From Hawksworthiomyces lignivorus (lineage: Eukaryota > Ascomycota > Sordariomycetes > Ophiostomatales > Ophiostomataceae): a stretch of DNA of 64,000 bases. The notes under the pieces were generated by a model. It saw only the letters and a program-made list of their open reading frames with translations, had not been told where the DNA came from and searched no databases. Below are positions 34,187-44,755 of this stretch, piece by piece (within the stretch, counting starts at the first letter, position 1; each line of letters begins with the position of its first letter). The stretch spans positions 316,589 to 380,588 of the forward strand of contig NTMA01000017.1 of assembly GCA_002917075.1 (NCBI GenBank), written 5' to 3'. Both the position numbers and the translations under genes were made by a program.

Positions 34187-34566
34187 AACCAAAAATATGG
34201 AGAAGGAATGAAGACAGAGAAAAAGAGATAGAATGGAGTCTTCATTCAATTTTTGTTTGGTTTCTTGCAAGAGAAAGAGGATAGGAGAAACGAAAAGTTG
34301 CTATTTATTCATGATTTTTATATCTCATATTGTATACCTCAAATATACAACAGGATACCAATAAGAGTTCTTGATACAAAACAGAAGAAAATCTTTGTGA
34401 AATGAAATAGTGGCATGTGAAACGAAACAGATCTTCAATTAATATGTACACTAGAATCAAGACACAAACCACCCGAACAGCAGCACACTACATAGTAACT
34501 TTTGCTTTTCCCTTCTTTTCCTTTGAACATTATTTTTTTTAGTTGGCTCTTTGCAGCTCAAAGCTC
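34187..34566. other. Convergent 3' region
   Basis: AT-rich sequence between two convergent secreted-protein genes. No coding frame seen. Confidence 0.5.
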
Positions 34567-35136
34567 TTATGACGACGACGAGGTCGGCAGCGCGGGCGGC
34601 GGTGACGGCGACTGCGTCGTCGGTGGCGCGTTCGTCAGCATACTGGATGTCTTGATGCAAGCATATGCCGTCTCGGTGCGGGGCGTGTTCACGGTCGTGG
34701 TAGTGGTGAAGTGAACCACGGGGCCATGCCCGCCCTGGGGGCCGTGATCCGCTGACAAGAAGCGGCAGCCGCCGCAGTCCAGGTGCGTCGTCGCGGTGAC
34801 CGTGGTAGTCCAGATAGTTTCAACAGGACCGTGCGTGGCACTGCCGTTGTGGCCGAGCGGGTTGTAGAACCGCAGTGTGCTGGTGCAGTCCGGGTTGGGC
34901 GGTGCCACGGTTGAGGCAGTGACGGAAGATGAAGAAGATGAAGCTGGGCTGCTGCTGGTGACGGCAGGGGCAGTGGCAGCCGGGACCGGAATGCCGCGCC
35001 GGACTTCCATGCCGAGCCAGTTGCTAGGTGGGCCGTCTCGTGGGGCGGCCACAGGATTGGCCATGGCACAAGCAGCTGCCAAGCTGAATAGTGTTAGGAC
35101 GAGCATGGCGGGTGAATTGTATGCAAGTGCCGGCAT
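34567..35136 (-). CDS. Small secreted protein with C-terminal DCxGC module
   Basis: 189 residues from ATG 35136. A second Met at 35106 gives a cleaner signal peptide (LVLTLFSLAAACAMA, cleavage before NP) and may be the true start. A Ser/Thr/Pro/Ala-rich linker leads to a C-terminal module of about 85 residues: Cys-Thr start, a Thr/Val-rich strand (TIWTTTVTATTHLDCGGC), then GHGPVVHFTTTTTV and a closing TAYAC. A Ser/Pro/Thr tail follows. The same module, with the same Cys spacing pattern, ends the protein encoded at 36154-36918. I know no experimentally defined function; a cell-surface or secreted role is inferred from the leader and O-glycosylation-prone linker. Confidence 0.7.
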   Translation of the reverse strand: MPALAYNSPAMLVLTLFSLAAACAMANPVAAPRDGPPSNWLGMEVRRGIPVPAATAPAVTSSSPASSSSSSVTASTVAPPNPDCTSTLRFYNPLGHNGSATHGPVETIWTTTVTATTHLDCGGCRFLSADHGPQGGHGPVVHFTTTTTVNTPRTETAYACIKTSSMLTNAPPTTQSPSPPPALPTSSSS

Positions 35137-36153
35137 ATATGATTCTTTTTCTTCGAATGTCTGCTAGGCTGTACTAGTTTGTTGTCGGCTTTTTAACTTT
35201 TATATCGCGACGATAACAACGTACTCATTGAATTGTTTTACATTTCACAATACACGAGATCGAAAAGGAAGGCGAACGGTGGTTTAAGGGAAATTATATA
35301 TTTCCAATGTATATTAATATGCGGCGAAAAGTCTCCATTTCACCCGGCATGGTGGCGCAGGAGATGCGAACTGTCGAGCGGTCAATCATAATTAAAGAAA
35401 CACAATCATTTAAAAAAAAAACGCATTAAAAGATCTACAGTTACTGCCGCTGTTCCACTGGGGAAAGTCCAGCATTCAGAAATCAAAGAAATACATAGTA
35501 GAGACCGACAAGTATGACACGACTGATGTCAACAGTCAAAATGGCCTCGCTAATATGTACAGTTTGCAAAAAATACAGTATTAAACAAACAAGCAAAAAT
35601 TAGTTTATCTACCACGTTACGTCTATTGTGGGCTTTGCAATTAACAACAGAGCAAAAAGAAAGTTTTCGAGAATTTGTCTCAAAATGTACTTCGTAGTCT
35701 TGACCTTCTGTCTCAGACGCAAGACACGGTCAAGTCCCTTGTACTAAAAATATGTTAAGTTTACCAAATAAGGGGATATGGTTTTGCTGCAAGCATCTAG
35801 CAAGTTTTGTAGCCGCACACTAAATAAATAAAAGAGAAAAGTGTTTTCTTAGAAGGACGGCATTGTTTATGCAAAACCTTCAAAGCCTCACCAACAGATT
35901 ACCAGACAGATCAAGGCGGAAAATTTCACTTTTGCTAAGTGATAAATCCTATTGGAATTAAAATAACCAGCGAAAATGAGAATATCTAAGTGGCGCAAAG
36001 AAACAAATGGACTTGTATTCCACGGCTTCGCAATTATTAGCTTGATAAGAGGGCAAATGCCGCGTTGCGATCAGACACTATCCACTAAGACCCTAAAGTT
36101 CCATATACAAAAATAAATCTAGCTTCAGTTTTCAGTGTAGAATGAATATGTGA
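35137..36153. other. AT-rich spacer between two related genes
   Basis: One kilobase of AT-rich DNA between two same-strand secreted-protein genes. There is no coding frame and no sign of a third, broken copy of the shared module that I can see. Confidence 0.5.
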
Positions 36154-36918
36154 TCAGTCGTCGTCCTCGCTTGACGGCGCTGGTGTCGCTGCTGCCGCGC
36201 ACACTGTGCGGTAGTGCGTGCTGGCGGTAGTCACAGATGTCGACGTGCTGATGATGAAGTTGGGGCAGGCATAGATGTGGCCCTGGACAACAACGTTGGC
36301 ACAGCCGTAGCAATCGACCGTCCGCAGGATTGTGGTTGTCGAGGGATAGACGGTCATGACGCCGTTCCAGGAGCACGGGTTCGCCACGGGCGTTGCCGCC
36401 ATGGTAAATGTGCAAGCTCCAGCGGTGTTCCGTGTTGGTGTGGGAGCGACCCGTCCGCCGGCGCTATCATCATCGTCACCTCCGTCGCCGCGGCGTCCTA
36501 CACTACCTGGTATAAAGGGTCCGCCTGGGTTGCCTGGAAACGGCACGGAGGTAGGCTCCATCGGCGGGACAGATGTTGGCGTCAGTATATCTGGCTTCAC
36601 CGCGGCATCTCCTCCAAAAAACCACGGGTCGCTAGGCTCATCAGGCACCACGGGTCCGCCGGAACCAACAGGATCTGGCACGATAGACCCGCCCGGGACA
36701 ACGGTCGGCTCGACTAGAGGCTCAGTGACAACCGGGTCAGGGACCAATGGTCCACCGGAAAAAGCCGGAGGAACAGTAATTGTTACTGATGGAATGCCGG
36801 GAAATGTCCAGATGTTGGGTGGTGGCGTGTAGTCGGCGTCGGAACGGGGTGATATTGGTGACCCCGAGACCAGAGGCGCTGCTAGGGCAGCCAACACCAA
36901 GAGTCTTGAAGAAGTCAT
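36154..36918 (-). CDS. Secreted Pro/Gly-rich protein with C-terminal DCxGC module
   Basis: 254 residues with a signal peptide (SRLLVLAALAAPLVSG, cleavage before SPIS). The middle is low complexity, built of irregular Pro/Gly/Val repeats (variants of VPDPVxxxGPVVPD and PTSVPPMEP), then an Asp run (DDDD). The C-terminal module of about 85 residues starts ACTFTM, has a Thr-rich strand TTTILRTVDCYGC, then NVVVQGHIYACP, a TSTSVTTASTHYRTVC close and an acidic tail. The DCxGC motif, Thr/Val strands and final Cys match the protein at 34567-35136, so the two are probably paralogues with different linkers. The likely location is extracellular or cell wall; function unknown. Confidence 0.7.
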   Translation of the reverse strand: MTSSRLLVLAALAAPLVSGSPISPRSDADYTPPPNIWTFPGIPSVTITVPPAFSGGPLVPDPVVTEPLVEPTVVPGGSIVPDPVGSGGPVVPDEPSDPWFFGGDAAVKPDILTPTSVPPMEPTSVPFPGNPGGPFIPGSVGRRGDGGDDDDSAGGRVAPTPTRNTAGACTFTMAATPVANPCSWNGVMTVYPSTTTILRTVDCYGCANVVVQGHIYACPNFIISTSTSVTTASTHYRTVCAAAATPAPSSEDDD

Positions 36919-39204
36919 AGGGAAGTGTAAATTTTCTGGTGTAATTATAAAAATAAACAGAGAAGAGAGGTCGATGAATACTGAATACGAAGTCAGTAAA
37001 GATCAAATTTTATGGATGATGAAACGAAAAGTAGTAAAGATGATAAGTACTCCCAAGATCTCCACACTTTTGTCGGGTGTGTGCAATGTTTATATATTAT
37101 TTATTTCATATGAGAGCGTATTAAAATAGAAACCAAATTGGAATGGCTCGCGTTATAGAGGTGCTGGTTGCTATCTCTGCTCTTTTCGTCGGGAAAGGGA
37201 ACTACAGCAAAAGCAAATTCGCGGCGAAGCTCTTAAATGTAGAAGACATCATTATGCATCTCTAATGGCGATGAGATGACCTACATATTTTAGCAGCTAA
37301 TGTTTGCCACAGAAGATCGACTTTTGCTGAAGAAGGAGTATACAATTGGAGGATTAAAGTGTACGCAGTGCACACCATATTAACAGTCTCCTGGGAAATC
37401 TGTTCACACCACTACAATACATGCGATCTTAGATATTAACCACACAACCCCCAGATAACGTGGCAAATATGAGAGGTGAGAAGTACACCAAAGCTGCAGA
37501 TGTTTGGCAAGAAAAAAAATAGAACCAAAACAATTGCAGAGTTGTTACTCAAAGCCCACCGTCTCAGTACGAGAATGATGGTTGTAATAAGGTCAATAAG
37601 TACACGACACTCAATGTCTGTGCAAAATCGGCTAGTCACGCAAGGGGATATTAAATATGATCTTATTTTCTTTTAGTGAGCGCGGTCCTCATGCCGCAAG
37701 TGAAGAAATAGAAAGCACATGAGATGAGATAAATAAACAAATCCAGAGAATGCTACACTGCGAAGGCACACTAAAAAGGTACGACTGCAACATAATCAAC
37801 ACACATTTTGATTTCAGTGGTAACCATTCACACGTCATGAAAGGGCATGGGTGGCCATGGTTAGACGGGTAAATTGGGGGTAAATGGGAGTGTTTATCTG
37901 TATGTACGAATGAGGAGGATGAAAGACCACCGCGGAGAACTTTCTCCCGTTTTTTAGGGTTCTCTTGTGACTTTTTTGCTTGTGATTGCGTTCAAATTAT
38001 TTCGTCGTCCGTTATATTAAAAAAGACAAAATAAGCATCATATATAGGGCAGCTATAGTAATGCGCCGCGTCGGTTTTCTTCTTTTTGCCTCGTCGATGA
38101 TCGTCACAGTTCTAGCTAGTCCGGACCGACACCGACGCCGACGATGTTAGCCGACAACACCATCACAAGATCATCTGGGCACATGTTGTCATAGTATTGT
38201 GAAGTAGAAAAATGGACATTGCTAGAGTTCAAACAATATTTCATCGAAAGGGGGGATCAGCTCTGCTCCTGGATGGGCCGAAAAACTTTAAACTTATTTT
38301 TAGAAGGATATTCTGGAGAATGGATTGCAAACCGTTGTAATTGACGACAACACCCTCAAGTGTAAGCTGCCCCAGTTAACCAATATCACCTAGGTTTAGA
38401 AAATTCTGGACCATATTCGATGTAACTCCAATTTAACGAGGCTCTTAACTCATCGGGAACATCGTAACCTCTTTGCCGAAGATAATAGAAACAGTAACAG
38501 CATCGACAAACCGGGTCGTGGCTTTTGAGACCTAGGAGCCAACCTTCCTTTTGAGCCTGTCGGAAGATAATCATGTTGTCCGAAATATATTTTCAACGAG
38601 AACTTTAATTCACGAGTCAGGATTTACATCGGGTCCGAAGCTTTGTTGTACCGTCACTGGATTGTAAGAAAGTCTCATGAAGACGTTGTTTATAGATGTT
38701 GACCCTCAAACGACATTGTAAACTTCAACTTTTACATCTAATTTTATTGCATTTTCCTTTTTGGTGGGCCCACTCTAGGCCGAGCTACATGCCATTCTAT
38801 GGAAAAACCGTAAAATTAGAGCACATCACCATGATTTCTATTATACAGGCAATGAAAGGTGGAAAGTACACTAGTTAGACGAGGAGGATAAAATGTGTCC
38901 ATGCAGAGATTGCTCCAAGACCAGCAAACTTTAACATGAGATCACTATGGTATCCTGTCGTACTACCAAGGTCACCGGTGTGGAGATAGATTGACAGTTT
39001 ATGGTGACGGAGAAACCGGAAAGAAGAAGACAAGAGGAAAGACATACGTTGTAGGGGCCACAAAATGGTTTTCTCAGGCGTCGCTTGTGATGTATGCTCT
39101 ATTTTCAACGGATTTTCTATGTACGTAGTACAAAATTAACAAATACATGCTTCTGCTTTATGCTCTGCTTGCACTTCAAGGACCACATCCTCTGTCGACC
39201 TCCA
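36919..39204. other. AT-rich spacer, one weak short frame
   Basis: This 2.3-kb region is AT-rich. The only frame with slightly protein-like composition is minus 38386-38574 (62 codons from an ATG, with a CRCCYC motif and a YYLRQRGYDVPDEL stretch). It could be an orphan or a relic, but I cannot support it as a gene. No RNA gene or repeat was seen. Confidence 0.4.
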
Positions 39205-40182
39205 TCACAGCTTTGCCTTGGGTGCCGCCTCGGCGGAGCCGCCAGCAAAGTTGCTGCCGCCCAGCGCAGCGACAATTCGGTCGATGCTGTTCAGGAGCCA
39301 CTCGCTGCCGGCGTCGGTCGCCAGCCACTCGACGCCGCGGACGCTGGCGTGCTCGGCGGGGTCGGCGGGCAGCCAGGTGCCGTCGGCGACGGCCTTGCGC
39401 AGGCCAAAGATGTGCGACAGCACCTGGGGGCCCACGCCCGTCTGGGCCCGCAGGCAGGCGATGCCGACCAGGCTCGTGAGGGAGCGCCCGACGTTGGCCA
39501 GCCCGCCGGCGCCGTGGTTGGGCGGGTCCGTGAAGAGCGGGCCGTAGTGCGAGTTCAGGATGTGCACCGGCAGGTCCGGGTGCGACTCGGCCAGCTTGTC
39601 GAGCAGCTTCTGGTCGACGCCGGCGTAGACTGAGCGCCAGAGGCCCAGGCCGCGCGCAGTGGTCTCCGGCAGGGCTTCGGCGGTGGGAACGCGCGTCGGC
39701 GCCGTGGCGAGCTGCGCGGCGACGTCCGCGGGGAGCCCCGCGCGAAAGCTGCCCAGCGTGTTGATGGTGCGCGGAATGCCGTTGAAGCCGATGCACTTGA
39801 GGCCCACCTCGCGAATCAGCTCGGCAGTCGGCACAGCGGGCTCTGCCGCCGGGCCAGCGCCGGTATCAGCCGCAGCCGATCCATCGGTGGCCACGCGGTG
39901 CAGGACGAGAAGCGACTCGGGCGAGTTGAGGGTGATGGTCGCGGCGGCCTGCCTTTGTGTTAGAGCCGAGTGTAGTTCTCGGATCTAGAGTCTGTGCGAA
40001 CGCGCTGCACTTACCGAAAGCGTGATCCACGGCCGGTTGCCCACGTTGTTCTTGGCGGCGTCGCGTGCAATGGACCGATACACGTCGGCAATATGAGCAG
40101 GTGCTGGCGTAGGGCCTGGCCGAGAAAACGGCGCATTAATGAGCGCCTTTAGAGGCGCAGAGAGCTTCAACATGTTCGCCAT
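39205..40182 (-). CDS. AhpD-like alpha-helical protein with C-terminal AKL
   Basis: Exon 1 is 40182-40015 and exon 2 is 39948-39205, with a 66-nt intron (GTAAGT...GGCAG) in phase 0; 303 residues. The core (LIREVGLKCIGFNGIPRTINTLGSF) matches, as I recall, fungal proteins of the AhpD-like fold (carboxymuconolactone decarboxylase-related), often annotated as conserved mitochondrial or PTS1 proteins. The peroxidase CxxC of true AhpD is absent; only a single Cys is present in KCIGF, so a redox role is doubtful. The extreme C-terminus is PKAKL, and AKL is a good peroxisomal targeting signal of type 1. An upstream in-frame Met (40266) would add 28 residues; I chose 40182 because the sequence before it is not conserved-looking. 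Function unknown. Confidence 0.65.
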
Positions 40183-41282
40183 ATTGTATTCAGAAGAGAA
40201 GATTATGGGAACAAAATGCGATCGAAAGCGCACAGCCGAGCAAGAGGGTATTTCAAGCGCATTCACATGCGCCGATAGCCAGCACGGTTTCGATATTTTG
40301 TCACGTGTGATTTGCTCAGCCTCTCTACAGCAAGGACAATGACAACAGCTAGACTGGGCAGATGGCCAAGATATATGGATGAGATGTGAATAAGGAGCCG
40401 TAGAAAAAGCGGAAGCAAGAATATGGAGGTAGAAAGGAACCTAGAGCGGGTATACCCTAGGATGTTCTTGACGCCGCTTTGTGTCGGAACCAATTGCCGA
40501 GAAAAGCCTCCTTAGCTCCGCAAAACGGTGGGGACCAAACATGACCAAGACATGCCGTCATCTCAAGCACGGGAGTTAAATGCACATCTCTCTCTCTATC
40601 GGATCGGAACCGATGCTAGTTATTCTAGATCTGCAATTTGCTTCCATTCGTAAATATCATGACTTCGTTTCATTCCTATCATTTCGCACATGTGCGACCC
40701 GAGATTGGGCCAGCGTGGAAATTAATTTCTATGTTGGTAAGAGCAAAACATCCGGCAAAGAACACGCTTCATGCGCATCTCGTGGCCTCTTAGGACTCTG
40801 TAAGCTCTGATGTCATTAAAAAAAAGGTACCTCATGAATCGCGCAATGGCAAATCCCAGTAAAGGAAGGACGTCAGAAGTAGAGGCCTTGTCTCCGCCGT
40901 AACAGGGCTACCTTCTAGATAACATCAAGCCTTTCATTTGAATAGCAGGTCAATTCAAGTTATGCTAATTCTACTCAAATGGCAAATCGAGTCATAACAA
41001 ATATGCTTACAATGAAGGAAGATATAGACACCATGCAGAAGCTGAATGCGTGAAGCATCGCATCAATACCACTCTTTCCCATTCCCCATCAAGACCCGTA
41101 CCCCACAGGCAAAAGAAAAAGTAAAGAATGAAATAAAAAATGTTCAACTTGGATCCATCGCCAGTGTAGTGGAGAGACAACGAATAGAAGTTGAAATAGC
41201 CAAGAAAATCCACAAAAGATAGAATATAAGACAAACGAGAAGATAAAATGAAAACCACGGAGCTAGTCTCTGGATGCTGGAG
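40183..41282. other. Spacer, no supported gene
   Basis: Promoter of the AhpD-like gene and 3' region of the AAA ATPase gene. No coding frame or repeat of note. Confidence 0.5.
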
Positions 41283-44200
41283 CTAAAAGTAGCTTCGCAT
41301 AGCATCCTGGAAACCGGGTCCACCCTTGAGGTCACGATCAAACGACATCTGCACTTCGAGAACTTGCCGAATGTGGTTCATCGACAACGGCTCCCGCTTA
41401 TTCACAGCCAGAGCCTGAGCTGTACGGACCGTGTTCTTGATCTGGCGACCGTTGAGTTCATGGCGAGCTAAGGTGTTGAAGTCCTCTTCAGAGAAGGGCA
41501 TCAAGTCAATCTTTTCAAGCACGCGAACCCGCTCAATAAAAATCTTAAAGATTGCCTTCTTGGCACGGTGGTCAAGGCTATCATAGCGCAAAGCAATGTG
41601 AATTCGTGATTGGAATGCGTCGTCGAACGTCTATCTATGTTAGCTGTCGCTCTACCTTTGCTTGGATGAAAGAGCCAATGGCATGTGGCAAAGATACGCA
41701 CCTCAACACGATTGGTAGTCAAGAAGAGGATACCCTGGAAATACTCGAGTTGGCGGAGGAAGATGCTGACAAGAGCATTCCGGTGAATGTCGTGCATGTT
41801 TCGTTTCTCAAGGAAGACGTCGGCTTCATCAAGCAGGAGGATAGCACCCCATGCATGGCAGATATCCAGAATTTTTTGCAGCTCTGATTCCAGGAATCGA
41901 GAATCCGTGCCGAGTTCGCCCGCCGATACCATATACAGTGGGCACTTGAGAAGCTCAGAGATACCTTCAGCGGTAAGTGTTTTACCGGTTCCTGGAGGTC
42001 CATGCAAGACGGCTGGGAGAGATGACTGTTAGCAACTACTGAAATAGAAGGATAGAATGAGTAAATCGAGAGCGTGTTATGTCTTACCAACAAGACCCTT
42101 GCCCTTGCCCTGGATTACATCATCGATGCTTTCGGCAGCATGATACTTGTGCGATTCGACGAGAGCCTGAACACGACATTAGTTTAGCTGAACGGGATGA
42201 AGAGGATGAGAGATATTAAGCTTATGTACCTTGACAATGTCTTTGGTCTTTGGTTCAAGCACCAATGACTGGTAGGCATTCTCGTTCCACTGGATCTCCC
42301 TGACGTTGGATACGGTAAATTCCAGCCAAAGCTTCTCAGCAAAGGCGAAGCCAAGAACAACGGGCGAAGCAATCAGATACTCCTCGTCACTGAATTCGGG
42401 TGGTTGCTTGTCTGCATCGTCATCATCTTCTTCAGAGTTGTCACCGGCCTTCTTTGTTTCGGTAGAGGCATCATCCTTTTCAGTGACCTTGTCGAGACTT
42501 TCAGGGTTCTTGTCCTCTTCGCCCTCAGCCTTCGGCATCTTCACCAGGTGGATTTTGCCATCCTCACCCTCGACTGCCTTGGTCACATATTTCACTTTCT
42601 TTTCTTCCACCAAAAGGCGGCCCCCTCCGTTGCCTCCATCTGAGTCGGAACCATATCCACCTCCACCGCCCCATTCTCCATCCGAGCCGCCATCATCTGA
42701 CATGAGGTCGTGATCCTTGGGGCGAACAATAGAGATGGGGTAATTCGGGTTGATGCGACGATGAATGCTCGAATCAATCATTATTCGTCCGCTGATGTTC
42801 ACTTTAACGGCTGACTTCTTCTTCTTATAGTATGCCATGCCGTCATAACTCTTGTACTGGACTCCGCTCAGCGCCACAAATTTCTTTCCTCGGTCGATAA
42901 GCTCCGAACGGAGCTGTTCTTCGTTCTTGTGATACTTGAGCGGATACACGGGAAGGCTCGTAATCTTTCGGGCTCCACGGAATTCGCCGATTTCATCGGC
43001 CACGCTACCGAAGCCAAAGCGTTTACCGTCATATTCGAAGTACTGTTCATTACAGTTCTGTTAGAATATCTGAGTTGAAAAGGAAGGAGGGCGAAGTAGA
43101 AATGAAATTTGAGAGAAATGAGGTGGGGGGGTTGCGCACTTTTCCTTCGATGTAGTAAAAGTCGCCCTTCATGAGACTGAAATGCTTCTCGGCCATTTCA
43201 GCCTTGAATACGCGAGGCTGGTCATGCGAGCCATATGTCGTCGTGAAAGCAAGCGTATTGGGTTTCCAAAGAGCCCATAGCAAGTCAAACGTGATAATAC
43301 CATTATCAAGCATGGGATTAAGACTGGATAAATATAAGTTAGGAATCAGACCACAACCGTTGGTACTGGCGAGGGGGGAAGTCATGCTCACCTGTTTTTC
43401 ACTGCTTCATAATCTTTGTCCAGGTACTTCACAAGAATCTTCAGCTGCTGACGCTTCTTTTCGTTGCGCTTTTGCTCCTTCTTGCGATTTTTCTTCTCGC
43501 CCTTTGGCTTAGCCTTCTTCAGCGCTTTGATATGTGTGCGCATATCCTCGAGATACAGGAAGAGCAGGTTGGGGTCCAATTTTGGCGTCTCTTCGACCAA
43601 GCTAACGCCTTTGATGTCACCCATAACCTCTTGAAGTACTTCACGGAGTAATTTGCTCTTGATGTCGACGACAGTCTGCTTGTACTTTCCCTCCCAGTCG
43701 AACGTGCGCCGGACATGGAAAAGGTAACCTTCGTATTCAGCGTCTGTTGATCCTTCGGCAGTATCTTGAAGCTTGTAATTGTGAATAGTACTATCCCAGA
43801 CTTGGTCTACACGCTTAAAATCCATTGCCTTTGATGGCCGCTTGTGCTTTGATGACTTGCGTGGCTTCTGTTTTCCGTCAAGGATGATGGAATTACCAAG
43901 ACGACCGCGGCCCAGGTTGTTTTGGTTGATCGGCGGAGGCGGGCGTCCCCTCAAAGGATGCCCATTATTGATAGGCGGCTGCAATGGCGGTGGCGGATAA
44001 GCCGGGATGCCTGGCAGGCCGCTGTTTAAGGCCGGTGCATAAGTGAGAGGGTTGCCTAATGGAGCGCCATACGGGGCGCCGTAATACATCGGCGCGGCAT
44101 ACTGTTGGTATGGGTTGAATGCCGGTGGCTGTTGTTGCTGCTGAAGCAGTAAAAGTCTGGCAAAATCTTGTTGCTGTTGCAGCTGCGGGTTCCGTCGGTT

Positions 44201-44755
44201 TTTTGCAGTGCCATCGTTCCCGGATTTGCTGCCGGAGCTGGAAGAATCATCAGAATCGGTAGAAGACCCCGAGGAAGTCGACTCAGCATCAGAGTCCGAC
44301 CCTGATTCTGAAGGCTCTTGAACTTTGATAGGTTTCTTTGATTTCTTCGCCCTGATTCTCTTCTTTGTCTTTTCTGCGTCACGGCGCTTCTTTGACCTGT
44401 TCTTCTTTCTCGCGTCCTCTTCCGAATCTGACGAGTCCGAGTCGGACGAATCAGCATCTGTTGACGATTCCGATGAAGAAGACGGCGATTCGGAGTCGCT
44501 GTCAGAACCTGACGAGTCTTCCACTTCGACAATCACTGCCTTCTTGGGCCTTTTTGTCTTCGCTGACTTGGATTTGACACCCTTGGCTTTGGCATCTTTC
44601 TTCCCCGTAGCGTCTGGCCGTGCCGACGTCTTTTGTTCGGTTTCAGACATGCTCTTGCCTCCATTGACAACGACGGCCTTTGCCGAGTCATCCGTCCTCG
44701 TTTTCGACACATCTGCCTCTCGGACGACGAGGGTAGCAGTGTTTTGAGAATCCAT
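41283..44755 (-). CDS. AAA ATPase with acidic N-terminus (fungal DUF7025-type)
   Basis: Six exons: 44755-43392, 43323-43140, 43042-42230, 42166-42088, 42012-41702 and 41630-41283 (3099 nt, 1032 residues); every junction keeps frame. The N-terminal 200 residues are low complexity: Lys-rich, then Ser/Asp/Glu repeats, then Gln, then Pro/Tyr/Gly. A conserved block (FKRVDQVWDSTIHNYKL, FDWEGKYKQTVVDIKS, LDPNLLFLYLEDMRTHI) and a middle domain (FEYDGKRFGFGSVADEIGEFRGAR) are typical of a fungal AAA family that, from memory, carries a DUF7025-like domain. The single AAA module has Walker A GPPGTGKT (residues 818-825), Walker B LLLDEAD (D875, E876), sensor-1 TTNR (N914) and a C-terminal helical lid. Resemblance to the Bcs1/proteasomal AAA class is only general. 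The substrate is unknown; a remodelling ATPase is inferred. Confidence 0.85.
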
